A DNA stretch of 10,645 bases from Solirubrobacterales bacterium (GTDB lineage: Bacteria > Actinomycetota > Thermoleophilia > Solirubrobacterales > Solirubrobacteraceae), in the NCBI GenBank assembly GCA_013695395.1, contig JACDAP010000289.1:1-10645 (forward strand). Reading direction: 5' to 3'. Positions 1 through 5,387 of this stretch are shown one piece after another. The stretch's first letter is position 1. The number at the start of each line of letters is the position of its first letter. The translations under genes were made by a program, and so were the position numbers. The notes under the pieces were generated by a model. The model was not told the origin of the DNA and made no database searches. It saw nothing but the letters and a program-made list of their open reading frames with translations.

Positions 1-414
1 GCGGGGGAGAGCGTCCGAGCCGGCGGCGCGCGGGAGATCGCCGAGGAGCTCGGGGTCACCTTCGCGCCGGACGCGCTCGTTCCGCTCGGGGTGCGTGCGA
101 TCGTCGACTGCTCCTCCGGGATGGTCAACCGCGAGTTCCAGCACGTGCTCCTCGCCCGCGACGACCGGCCGCTCGACGCGTGGACGGACCTGGAGTGGGG
201 AGAGCTCGACGGGTTGGTCCGGCTCGGACTCGGCGCGTTCTCCGAGCTCGTGCACGGCCCCGCGGGAGGTCCCTGGCGCGCGGAGGCCTGGAACGGGACG
301 CACGTCGAGCGCGCCGAGATCGCGCGCGGCGAGGTGATCCCGGGGAGCTACCTGCCGGTCCTGACCGTGATGCTCGAGCGCTTCGCCCGCGGCGAGCGCC
401 CGCTCGCGATCTGA
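1..414 (+). CDS. Nudix hydrolase, C-terminal part (5' end outside window)
   Basis: The reading frame is open from base 1 and ends at TGA 412-414, so this is the 3' portion of a gene that starts upstream. The first residues read AGESVRAGGAREIAEELGV, which fits the second half of the Nudix box (E-x7-R-E-U-x-E-E-x-G-U) exactly; the leading G-x5 lies outside the window. The Glu residues of this helix bind the metal ions used to cleave nucleoside-diphosphate-type substrates. The segment after the box (EFQHVLLARDDRPLDAW) resembles the IPP-isomerase-like/YfcD group of Nudix proteins, but the substrate cannot be read from sequence. A start at GTG 91 would discard the Nudix box and is therefore wrong. 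The stop overlaps the next start (TGATG, ATG at 414), indicating translational coupling with the cyclotransferase-like gene. Family assignment is firm; the subfamily is a guess. Confidence 0.85.
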   Translation, partial: AGESVRAGGAREIAEELGVTFAPDALVPLGVRAIVDCSSGMVNREFQHVLLARDDRPLDAWTDLEWGELDGLVRLGLGAFSELVHGPAGGPWRAEAWNGTHVERAEIARGEVIPGSYLPVLTVMLERFARGERPLAI

Positions 415-877
415 TGGCGAGCCCCGCCGGTCCCGCGGCGGCCCGTCCGCGACGCGTGTTCGCCTACGGCTCCCTGGTGGCACCGGCTACAAGCGCTACG
501 TCGACCCGGCCAGCGGAACCCACCCGGCGCTCCGGGTGGCGTTTCTCGCGCTCGCCCCGGACCGGACGACCGACGTGGAGGGCGTCCTGTTCGAGGTCGA
601 CGACGAGCGGCTCGCCGCGCTCGACCGGCGGGAGGTCAACTACGACCGCACCGCGGTCACGCTCTGCGGTGGTGAACGGGCCTGGACGTACCTCCCGAGC
701 CCGGGTGGCGCGGCCCGGGCACGTGCGCAGCCGGTCGTGGTGGCGCGCGCCTACCGCGACGCGGTCCGCAGCGCCTACGCGGCGCTCGGTCGCGAGGCCC
801 TGCGCGCCTTCGACGCCTCGACCGACCCGCCCCCGGCGCTCGCCGACCTCGTCGTCGAGTTGCAACCCCTCAGGTGA
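414..877 (+). pseudogene. gamma-glutamylcyclotransferase-like gene, frameshifted with internal deletion
   Basis: Translation from ATG 414 gives RVFAYGSLV, the glycine-loop signature (YGSL) of the gamma-glutamylcyclotransferase (GGCT) fold, at about residues 14-22. That frame then degenerates. From about base 485 a different frame (+2) gives GYKRYVDPASGTHPALRVAF, VEGVLFEVDDERLAALDRRE and a helical C-terminus ending at TGA 875-877, all typical of the same family. The Glu in LDRREVNY matches the family's catalytic Glu region. In intact relatives, as I recall them, a few dozen residues separate YGSLV from the GYKxYVDP segment; here they are adjacent. So the gene has lost roughly 30-45 codons plus one or two bases, with a breakpoint near 479-488. 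Either this is a true deletion pseudogene or the assembly has collapsed. The gene overlaps the upstream Nudix gene by one base and converges on the gene at 870-1307, overlapping it by 8 bp. Confidence 0.7.
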
Positions 878-1307
878 ACCCGGCCACGCGCCACTGGCCG
901 TCGACGCGCTCCAGGGCGATGCCGGGGCCGAAGGGCTTCCCGCCCGGGACGATCAGCTGGTCTGCTGGAATCGTGGCCTTCGTGCCGTTCACGTCGGCGC
1001 GGAGGATCGTCGCGACCCGGAGCGGCCCGGTGTCGACCGCGAAGCCGAACGAGCGCACGACCGTCGCGCAGCCGAGGGTGCCGATCGAGTCGGCGGTGGC
1101 CTTCGCGGCGGCGGGGGTCAGCAGCGCGCAGGCGTCCTCGCCGCGGCGCTCGTCGACTGCGGCGGCGAAGTCCTCGACGGTGCCCGCGATCCGGTCCTGT
1201 GGAGTCTCGGCAGGAGCCGCGAGCAGACCGATCACGACGATCACGAGGGCGAGCCCGAGCAGGCCGAGCGGAGCGAGCGGCCAGGCGCGGTCGATCAGAC
1301 GGGTCAC
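870..1307 (-). CDS. hypothetical membrane-anchored protein, NTF2-like extracellular domain possible
   Basis: The product has 145 residues and starts at GTG (1307-1305). A short basic N-terminus (MTRLIDR) is followed by a hydrophobic segment at about residues 11-31, which would act as an uncleaved signal anchor. The remainder should lie outside the cell. The domain has helical stretches, then a strand pattern ending in LERVDGQWRVAGF. That ending, together with the early phrase 'VEDFAAAVDERRGEDACALLTP', resembles actinobacterial membrane-anchored NTF2-like/DUF4878-type domains. Two cysteines (C60, C80) could form a disulfide. I do not recognise a specific family and assign no function. It is transcribed divergently from the amidase-tetR operon and converges on the damaged cyclotransferase gene. 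A CACCCT hexamer lies 7 nt before the start codon (1315-1320, minus strand), one base off the TANNNT pattern seen at other starts in this window. Confidence 0.7.
   Translation of the reverse strand: MTRLIDRAWPLAPLGLLGLALVIVVIGLLAAPAETPQDRIAGTVEDFAAAVDERRGEDACALLTPAAAKATADSIGTLGCATVVRSFGFAVDTGPLRVATILRADVNGTKATIPADQLIVPGGKPFGPGIALERVDGQWRVAGFT
881..900 (+). terminator. candidate hairpin terminator after cyclotransferase-like gene
   Basis: CGGCCA (881-886) and TGGCCG (895-900) form a perfect 6-bp stem with an 8-nt loop, three bases after the stop of the plus-strand gene. There is no T-tract. It lies inside the 3' end of the convergent minus-strand gene. Short GC stems arise often by chance in DNA this GC-rich, so support is weak. 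Confidence 0.25.
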
Positions 1308-1382
1308 CTCTCGGAGGGTGTCACGCGCACGGACGAGGCGTCGAGGCGACGCATGCGGACGCCGTCCGTGCCGATCGCCGCC

Positions 1383-1388
1383 TAAGCT
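1383..1388 (+). promoter_or_regulatory. possible -10 element of the amidase-tetR operon
   Basis: TAAGCT matches TANNNT and lies just upstream of the palindrome at 1390-1407. Transcription would start near 1395, inside the palindrome, giving a leader of about 30 nt with a Shine-Dalgarno. No convincing -35 box is visible. Confidence 0.35.
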
Positions 1389-1389
1389 G

Positions 1390-1407
1390 TGACTGACCGG
1401 TCAGTCA
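1390..1407. promoter_or_regulatory. perfect 18-bp palindrome, probable TetR-family operator
   Basis: TGACTGACCGGTCAGTCA is identical to its reverse complement over all 18 bases; symmetry breaks at the next base on each side. It sits 18 bp before the amidase start and directly after a candidate -10, and the second gene of the operon encodes a TetR-family regulator. Operators of TetR proteins are typically palindromes of this size placed over the promoter, so autorepression is the simplest reading. The skeleton TGA-N-TGA-N4-TCA-N-TCA matches the operator I recall for Bacillus FadR (YsiA), a TetR repressor of fatty acid degradation that responds to acyl-CoA. The match is from memory and the ligand is inferred. 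Confidence 0.75.
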
Positions 1408-1414
1408 GCGGGTG

Positions 1415-1421
1415 AAAGGGG
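1415..1421 (+). promoter_or_regulatory. ribosome binding site of amidase gene
   Basis: AAAGGGG ends 4 nt before ATG 1426. It is one of few clear Shine-Dalgarno sequences at an operon head in this window, and it supports a transcript with a true leader here, unlike the apparently leaderless starts elsewhere. Confidence 0.5.
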
Positions 1422-1425
1422 TCGA

Positions 1426-2256
1426 ATGCGGGTCGCAGCAGTGCAGATGTGCTCCACGCCCGACCCGGACGCCAACCTGCAGCGAGCCGATGCGCTCGTC
1501 CGCCGGGCCGCGGCCGACGGCGCCGGGCTCGTCCTGCTGCCCGAGAAGTGGACCGCGTATGGGGCCCCCGAGGACATCGCCGCGGGCGCCCAGCTGCTCG
1601 ACGGCCCGGCGATCACCTGGGCCCGTGCGCTCGCCGCCGAGCTCTCGATCGACCTGGTGGCCGGCTCGGTCGCCGAAGCCGTCCCGGGGCAGGAGCGCAC
1701 GGCGAACACCTCGGTCCACGTCGGGCCCGACGGTGAGATCCACGCCACCTACCGCAAGCTCCACCTCTTCGACGTGACCATCGACGGCCGCCGGTACGCG
1801 GAGAGCGAGCGCGAGCAGCCGGGCGAGGCGATGGTCCTCAGCCACACGGCGGACGGCGTCGGCCTCGGCCTGAGCGTCTGTTACGACCTCCGCTTCCCCG
1901 AGCTCTACCGGAGCCTGGCCCTGGCCGGTGCTCGCGTCCTCCTCGTTCCCGCCGCATTCACCTGGGCCACGACCCTTCAGCACTGGGAGGTGCTCCTGCG
2001 TGCCCGCGCGATCGAGGAGCAATGCTTCGTGATCGCCGCCAACCAGCACTCCGAGGCCGTCCCCGGACTCCGCACCGGGGGGCACTCGATGGTCGTCGAT
2101 CCGTGGGGCGTGGTGATCGCCCGCGCGCCGGCCGACACCGACGCCGTCGTGCTCGCCGACCTCGATCTGGACCGGCTCGAGCACGTTCGTGCCACCCTTC
2201 CGTCCCTCCAGCACCGCCGCCCCGAGGCCTACGCCCGGCCCGTCGAAGGAACCTGA
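1426..2256 (+). CDS. carbon-nitrogen hydrolase (nitrilase superfamily, Nit1/omega-amidase-like)
   Basis: The 276-residue product has the full nitrilase-superfamily catalytic set: E40 in LLPEKW, K111 in YRKLHLFDV and the nucleophile C152 in SVCYDLRFPELYR. The phrases YRKLHLFD and CYDLRFPELYR are characteristic of the Nit1/Nit2 branch (deaminated glutathione amidase, omega-amidase) rather than true nitrilases. The length is normal for a single-domain member. These cytosolic enzymes hydrolyse small amides, for example repairing deaminated glutathione or cleaving alpha-ketoglutaramate; which substrate is used here is not visible. The ATG at 1426 is supported by a Shine-Dalgarno (1415-1421) and by the conserved start MRVAAVQM. 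The stop abuts the tetR start directly (TGAATG), so the two genes are cotranscribed and probably share repression through the palindrome at 1390-1407. Confidence 0.92.
   Translation: MRVAAVQMCSTPDPDANLQRADALVRRAAADGAGLVLLPEKWTAYGAPEDIAAGAQLLDGPAITWARALAAELSIDLVAGSVAEAVPGQERTANTSVHVGPDGEIHATYRKLHLFDVTIDGRRYAESEREQPGEAMVLSHTADGVGLGLSVCYDLRFPELYRSLALAGARVLLVPAAFTWATTLQHWEVLLRARAIEEQCFVIAANQHSEAVPGLRTGGHSMVVDPWGVVIARAPADTDAVVLADLDLDRLEHVRATLPSLQHRRPEAYARPVEGT
2245..2250 (+). promoter_or_regulatory. ribosome binding site of tetR gene
   Basis: GAAGGA lies inside the last codons of the amidase gene, with 6 nt before ATG 2257. It fixes the start of the regulator and supports translation from a shared mRNA. 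Confidence 0.55.
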
Positions 2257-2865
2257 ATGGCCACCACCCCCGCCAAGGCGCCCGCGCCCGACAAGCGCCG
2301 ACTCATCCTCGACGCCGCCGTCCGGGTCTTCGCCCGCCGCGGCTTCAACCAGTGCCGCGTGGCCGACATCGCCGACGAGGCCGGCGTCGCCTACGGCCTC
2401 GTCTACCACTACTTCCGCTCGAAGGACCAGGTGCTCTCGACGCTCTTCGAGGAGCGCTGGAACGTGATGGTCGAGGTGATCGAGCAGGTCGACGAGCAGG
2501 AGCTTGCGGCCCGCGAGAAGCTCCGGACGGTCGCGGGCTTCATCTTCGAGTCCTACCGCCACGATCCCGACCTGATGAAGGTGATCATCGTGGAGGTCAC
2601 CCGGGCGGCCAACTCGTTCGGTCGCACCCACCTGCCCGAGATCCGCCTGGCCTACGACGGCATCGCCCGGATCGTCGCGGGGGGGGTGCAGAGCGGCGAG
2701 TTCCGCGACGTGGTGACCCCCTCGTTCGCCGCGATGGCCTTCTACGGGGCGGTCGAGCAGGTGCTCACGGGGTGGATCTTCGCCGACGAGGCCATCGGTG
2801 CGGTGGAGTTCGAGGGTGCCAAGGACGCGATCGTGGAGACGATTTGCGGGGGACTGAATGGCTGA
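2257..2865 (+). CDS. TetR-family transcriptional regulator, FadR/YsiA-like
   Basis: This 202-residue protein has a TetR N-terminal DNA-binding domain at about residues 13-60: RRLILDAAVRVFARRGF, then the helix-turn-helix with VADIADEAGVAYGLVYHYF and the usual SKDQVLSTLF following helix. The C-terminal ligand domain (about 70-200) ends with a GGVQSGEF...AFYGAVEQVLTGWIF pattern. That pattern resembles the C-terminal domain of Bacillus FadR (YsiA), the acyl-CoA-responsive repressor of fatty acid degradation. The perfect palindrome upstream of this operon has the same half-site skeleton as the FadR operator, which adds circumstantial support. It probably represses its own operon with the amidase. 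An 8-base G run (2679-2686) lies in the codons around G142-G143 and is a potential slippage site. TetR membership is certain; the acyl-CoA ligand is a hypothesis. Confidence 0.92.
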   Translation: MATTPAKAPAPDKRRLILDAAVRVFARRGFNQCRVADIADEAGVAYGLVYHYFRSKDQVLSTLFEERWNVMVEVIEQVDEQELAAREKLRTVAGFIFESYRHDPDLMKVIIVEVTRAANSFGRTHLPEIRLAYDGIARIVAGGVQSGEFRDVVTPSFAAMAFYGAVEQVLTGWIFADEAIGAVEFEGAKDAIVETICGGLNG

Positions 2866-2878
2866 CGGGCAGGTTGGG

Positions 2879-2884
2879 TAGGGT
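2879..2884 (+). promoter_or_regulatory. -10 element, apparently leaderless promoter of the small-membrane-protein operon
   Basis: TAGGGT is followed by 9 nt and then ATG 2894, with no Shine-Dalgarno between, so transcription would start at or next to the start codon. No -35 consensus is visible. The same TANNNT plus 8-9 nt arrangement recurs at five other starts in this window. Confidence 0.5.
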
Positions 2885-2893
2885 CGAGGCCAG

Positions 2894-3028
2894 ATGGAGA
2901 ACGACATGACCAAGCGCCTCCTGTGGTCCGGCCTGCTCGCAGGCATCGGAGCCGTCGCGAGCGTCGCCACCACCAAACTCGCCGCCGTGATCTGGCGGAA
3001 GGCCTTCGACGAGGATCCGCCCGAGTGA
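2894..3028 (+). CDS. 44-residue DUF4235-like small membrane protein
   Basis: ATG 2894 opens a 44-codon frame ending at TGA 3026-3028. The product runs MENDMTKRLLWSGLLAGIGA, continues with a single hydrophobic helix (about residues 9-33) and ends in IWRKAFDEDPPE. The basic RLL entry, glycine/alanine-rich membrane helix and W-R-K...DEDPP ending resemble the N-terminal half of DUF4235 proteins, which usually have about 80 residues. This would be a short version lacking the second half. An alternative start is ATG 2906 (MTKRLL), but the TAGGGT element 9 nt before 2894 favours the first ATG. The stop overlaps the next start as GTGA (3025-3028), so it leads a four-gene operon of small membrane proteins. 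The function is unknown. The coding call rests on operon position, tight overlap and the membrane-helix pattern. Confidence 0.7.
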   Translation: MENDMTKRLLWSGLLAGIGAVASVATTKLAAVIWRKAFDEDPPE

Positions 3029-3450
3029 GCGCTAAAGACCCCCACGCGCCCACCCCCGCGGGCCCGGACCCGGACGAGAAGACGGAGGTCCACGCGGCCG
3101 CCGACCCGTACGCACCGGGCAGTGAGGCCGCGAAGGAGGCCGGAGAGCGCGCTGCCTCGGACACGCCCGAAGGTGCCAGCGGCGAGACGCCGGAGGCCGC
3201 CTCGAGCACCGAGCCGACCCCCACGGTCGCGCCGGCGGACGCCACCCACGAGAGCCCCGCGGGCAGCGCGAAGCCGGCGAGCGAGTGGCTGGCCGAGCGC
3301 GACGCACCCGGCCCGGCTGACACCTCCACCGCCCCCGAGGGTGCCGCAGCGCAGGCGCAGGCCCTCACCGAGAAGCCCGAGGTCGTGGTCGGTCTCGCGT
3401 TCCTCGGCGGCGCCGCCGTCTCCCTGATCCTGAAGAGGTTCGGCCGATGA
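3025..3450 (+). CDS. Ala/Pro/Glu-rich hypothetical protein with C-terminal membrane helix
   Basis: I take GTG 3025 as the start because it overlaps the previous stop by four bases (GTGA). Initiation further upstream in this frame would cover most of the preceding gene. The product has 141 residues. Residues 1-115 are low-complexity, acidic and rich in A, P, E, T and S, without predicted fold. They are followed by EKPEVVVGLAFLGGAAVSLI (about 117-136) and a basic tail LKRFGR. The architecture is a disordered cytoplasmic region with a C-terminal tail anchor. The glycine-containing C-terminal helix with a basic end recalls ElaB/YqjD (DUF883) proteins, which sit in operons with YqjE-like proteins in Proteobacteria, but I see no real sequence match in the N-terminal part. 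It overlaps the next gene by ATGA (3447-3450). The function is unknown. Confidence 0.75.
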   Translation: MSAKDPHAPTPAGPDPDEKTEVHAAADPYAPGSEAAKEAGERAASDTPEGASGETPEAASSTEPTPTVAPADATHESPAGSAKPASEWLAERDAPGPADTSTAPEGAAAQAQALTEKPEVVVGLAFLGGAAVSLILKRFGR

Positions 3451-3887
3451 ACACGGACTTCCCGCAGAAGAACGACGAGAAGGCCTCGGTCGCCAGCGCG
3501 ATCCAGGAGATCACCGAGAAGACCCGGCTGCTCGTCAAGGACGAGATCGAGCTCGCCAAGGCCGAGGTCCAGCTCAAGGTCAAGGCGCTCGGCGTCGGCG
3601 CGGGCATCGCGGCCGCCGCCGGCATCTTCGTCCTCGGCGCGCTGGTGATGCTCCTGTTCGGGTTCGCCTGGCTGGCCTGGTACCTGCTGCCGGTCAACAA
3701 CCAGAGCATCTACGTCGGCTTCTTCTTCGTCGCCGGTGTCCTGCTGATCATGGCGGCGATCGCCGGTCTGGTGGCCAAGCGCTTCCTCACGAAGGGCTCG
3801 CCCCCGACGCCGGCGATGGCGATCGACGAGGGCAAGAAGATCCAGGAGACCGTGAACGAGGCCCGTGCGGCAGAGGTGAAGCGCTGA
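3447..3887 (+). CDS. phage-holin-superfamily-3/YqjE-like membrane protein
   Basis: The 146-residue product begins with a charged amphipathic helix (residues 15-46, including IQEITEKTRLLVKDEIELAK and AEVQLKVKAL). Two membrane segments follow at about 50-80 and 88-111, and a charged C-terminal tail (EGKKIQETVNEARAAEVKR). This is the layout of the PF07332 family (Phage_holin_3_6, YqjE), a chromosomal family named for similarity to phage holins; nothing here indicates a prophage or lysis function. In such proteins the helix lies on the cytoplasmic face of the membrane. The start overlaps the preceding stop (ATGA) and the stop overlaps the next start (TGATG), so all these genes are translationally coupled. 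The role is unknown; a membrane-stress or envelope-organising role is only inferred from neighbours. Confidence 0.85.
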   Translation: MNTDFPQKNDEKASVASAIQEITEKTRLLVKDEIELAKAEVQLKVKALGVGAGIAAAAGIFVLGALVMLLFGFAWLAWYLLPVNNQSIYVGFFFVAGVLLIMAAIAGLVAKRFLTKGSPPTPAMAIDEGKKIQETVNEARAAEVKR

Positions 3888-4117
3888 TGGCGACCCGGAC
3901 CCCGGACGAGATCCGTGCCTCGATCGAGGAGAACCGCAAGGCGCTCGCGGTCTCGATCGGCACCCTGAAGACCGAGGTGGCCGAGGCCACCGACTGGCGC
4001 AAGCAGATCGCCGCCAACCAGCAGAACGTGATGATCGGCGCCGCCGTGGCGGGCTTCGTGCTCACCGGCGGGATCGCCGCGGTCGGCGGCCTGTTCCGCC
4101 GACGTCGCCGCCGCTGA
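3887..4117 (+). CDS. DUF3618 family membrane protein
   Basis: The 76-residue product has the DUF3618 signature at its N-terminus: TPDEIRASIEENRKALAVSI at residues 5-24, an amphipathic helix rich in charged residues. A membrane helix follows at about 48-68 (VMIGAAVAGFVLTGGIAAVG), and the protein ends in an unbroken arginine-rich tail (RRRRRR), which should remain cytoplasmic. DUF3618 proteins accompany YqjE-like and DUF4235 proteins in many actinobacterial genomes; their biochemical role is not established. It is the last gene of the operon. A strong hairpin (4120-4145) follows immediately and separates it from the next gene. Confidence 0.85.
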   Translation: MATRTPDEIRASIEENRKALAVSIGTLKTEVAEATDWRKQIAANQQNVMIGAAVAGFVLTGGIAAVGGLFRRRRRR

Positions 4118-4119
4118 GC

Positions 4120-4145
4120 GCCGGTCGGCGTAGCCTGCCGCCGGC
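4120..4145 (+). terminator. hairpin between DUF3618 gene and AI-2E gene
   Basis: GCCGG (4120-4124), a bulged T and CGGC (4126-4129) pair with GCCG (4137-4140) and CCGGC (4141-4145), giving 9 bp around a 7-nt loop. It starts 3 bases after the operon's last stop and ends directly before ATG 4146. No T-tract follows. It could terminate the upstream operon or mask the next start in read-through RNA. Confidence 0.45.
4131..4136 (+). promoter_or_regulatory. -10 element, apparently leaderless promoter of the AI-2E gene
   Basis: TAGCCT is followed by 9 nt and then ATG 4146, with no Shine-Dalgarno. It lies in the loop of the hairpin at 4120-4145. A transcript starting at the ATG would not contain the hairpin. 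Confidence 0.45.
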
Positions 4146-5339
4146 ATGACCGAGCCCGCTCCAACGTCCGCTCCCGGCGCCACCGCCGATCCCGGGGGCG
4201 GGCCGCCGCCCCGCCCCGTCGTCGAGCTCGCGAGCCTCCCGGGCACGCGCGAGATCGCGCGCTTCGTCTTCACCCTCGCCGCGCTGGCGGGCCTGCTCTA
4301 CGTGCTCTACGTGGTGCGCTCGGTCCTGCTGCTCGTGTTCATCGCCGCGTTCCTGGCGGTCGCGCTCGGGCCCGCGGTCGACAAGGTCTCGAGCCTGGGG
4401 CTCCCGCGGCCCATGGCGATCCTGCTGATCTACCTGGGAATCATCGCGATCGTGGTCGGTGTGGGGCTGCTCGTGGTTCCGCCGGTCGTCGAGCAGGTCG
4501 ACCAGCTCGCCGAAGACGCGCCCGGCTACCTCGCCGACCTGCGCCGCAACGCGACCTTCCGCGAGTACGACAACCGCTACGGGATCATCACCACGCTCAA
4601 CGAGCAGGCCGCCGCGCTGCCGTCCAAGGTCGGCGACGCGGCCTCGGCGCTCTCCTCGGTGACCGTCGGGGTCTTCGCGGTCGGCGTCCAGCTCATCACG
4701 GTGCTGACGATGACCTTCTTCCTCCTGCTCGACGGGCGTCGGCTGGTCGAGTTCTTCCTGCGCGCCCGAGGCCCGGAGCGCGAGGTCCGGCTGCGCCCGC
4801 TCACCGAGGAGATCTACAAGTCGACCGCTGGCTACGTGGCGGGGGCGCTCACCCTCGGGACGACCGCGGGCCTCACCACGCTCCTGGTCCTCACGCTGCT
4901 CGGGACGCCGTTCGCCGTTCCGCTCGCGGTCCTGATGTTCTTCCTCGATCTCGTCCCGCTCGTCGGCGCGACGATCGCCGGCGTCCTGATCGGGATCGTC
5001 ACCGCCTTCACCGACTTCCCGGCGGACCTGATCGTCTGGGCGATCTTCTTCCTCGTCTACCAGCAGGTCGAGAACAACGTGCTCCAGCCGTTCGTCTACC
5101 GGCGGGCGGTGAGCGTGGCGCCGCTGCTCGTGATCGTCTCGATCCTGATCGGCGCCTCGCTGCTCGGCGTGCTCGGGGCGCTCGTGGCGATCCCCGTCGC
5201 CGCCGCGCTGCAGATCATCGTGCGCCACCTGTGGCGTGGCGGGCAGCTCGGGGCCGCGCCGCCGGACGGCGAGATCGGCGAGGAGCTCGAGAGCGCTCCG
5301 TCGGGGCCGCCCGCCGACGCGTCACCCGCTTCACCCTGA
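4146..5339 (+). CDS. AI-2E/PerM family transporter (UPF0118)
   Basis: This 397-residue membrane protein has a disordered Pro/Ala/Gly-rich N-terminus (1-30) and about eight membrane segments at roughly 40-56, 58-76, 90-112, 172-196, 228-253, 256-287, 293-306 and 324-358. A large soluble region (113-171) lies between the third and fourth. The family motifs are present: DLVPLVGATIAG at 268-279 and QQVENNVLQPFVY at 306-318. The C-terminal 35 residues are hydrophilic. Members were named after TqsA, proposed to move autoinducer-2, but others act as Na+/H+ exchangers or permeases of unknown substrate, so a quorum-sensing role should not be assumed. The gene has its own probable leaderless promoter (TAGCCT, 4131-4136). 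It converges on the degV-like gene 48 bp downstream. Confidence 0.92.
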   Translation: MTEPAPTSAPGATADPGGGPPPRPVVELASLPGTREIARFVFTLAALAGLLYVLYVVRSVLLLVFIAAFLAVALGPAVDKVSSLGLPRPMAILLIYLGIIAIVVGVGLLVVPPVVEQVDQLAEDAPGYLADLRRNATFREYDNRYGIITTLNEQAAALPSKVGDAASALSSVTVGVFAVGVQLITVLTMTFFLLLDGRRLVEFFLRARGPEREVRLRPLTEEIYKSTAGYVAGALTLGTTAGLTTLLVLTLLGTPFAVPLAVLMFFLDLVPLVGATIAGVLIGIVTAFTDFPADLIVWAIFFLVYQQVENNVLQPFVYRRAVSVAPLLVIVSILIGASLLGVLGALVAIPVAAALQIIVRHLWRGGQLGAAPPDGEIGEELESAPSGPPADASPASP

Positions 5340-5368
5340 CGGCGGGAGTGCCGGGCGGTCGCGTCGGC
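5313..5368. terminator. inverted repeat at convergent AI-2E/degV junction
   Basis: GCCGACGCG (5313-5321) and CGCGTCGGC (5360-5368) form a perfect 9-bp inverted repeat spanning the AI-2E stop codon, with a 38-nt interior. The interior holds a second small pair, CCCGC (5325-5329) and GCGGG (5342-5346). It may act as a two-way terminator in the convergent gap. No T-tract is present and the loop is long. Confidence 0.35.
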
Positions 5369-5387
5369 TCGAGCGTCCGCGCCGCGA

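Noticed and set aside
91..414. Start of the Nudix gene at GTG 91
   Set aside because: The frame is open to base 1 and the Nudix box lies at bases 4-57, so a start at 91 would remove the defining motif.
1405..3249. Very long minus-strand open frame (614 codons) opposite the amidase and tetR
   Set aside because: It is antisense to clearly conserved genes, and its translation is low-complexity His/Asp/Gly/Arg-rich sequence typical of GC-rich shadow frames.
3447..3887. Prophage or lysis cassette suggested by the holin-like family name
   Set aside because: No endolysin, phage structural or integrase gene is present. PF07332/YqjE-like proteins are common chromosomal membrane proteins.
4062..5228. 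Long minus-strand open frame opposite the AI-2E gene
   Set aside because: Its composition (runs of D, E, R, H) is that of a shadow of a hydrophobic membrane protein gene.
4146..5339. Quorum-sensing AI-2 exporter
   Set aside because: The family name is historical; no LuxS or other AI-2 gene is visible and many members have other functions.
5325..5346. Stand-alone terminator from the CCCGC/GCGGG pair
   Set aside because: A 5-bp stem with a 12-nt loop is too weak alone; it is kept only as part of the larger inverted repeat.
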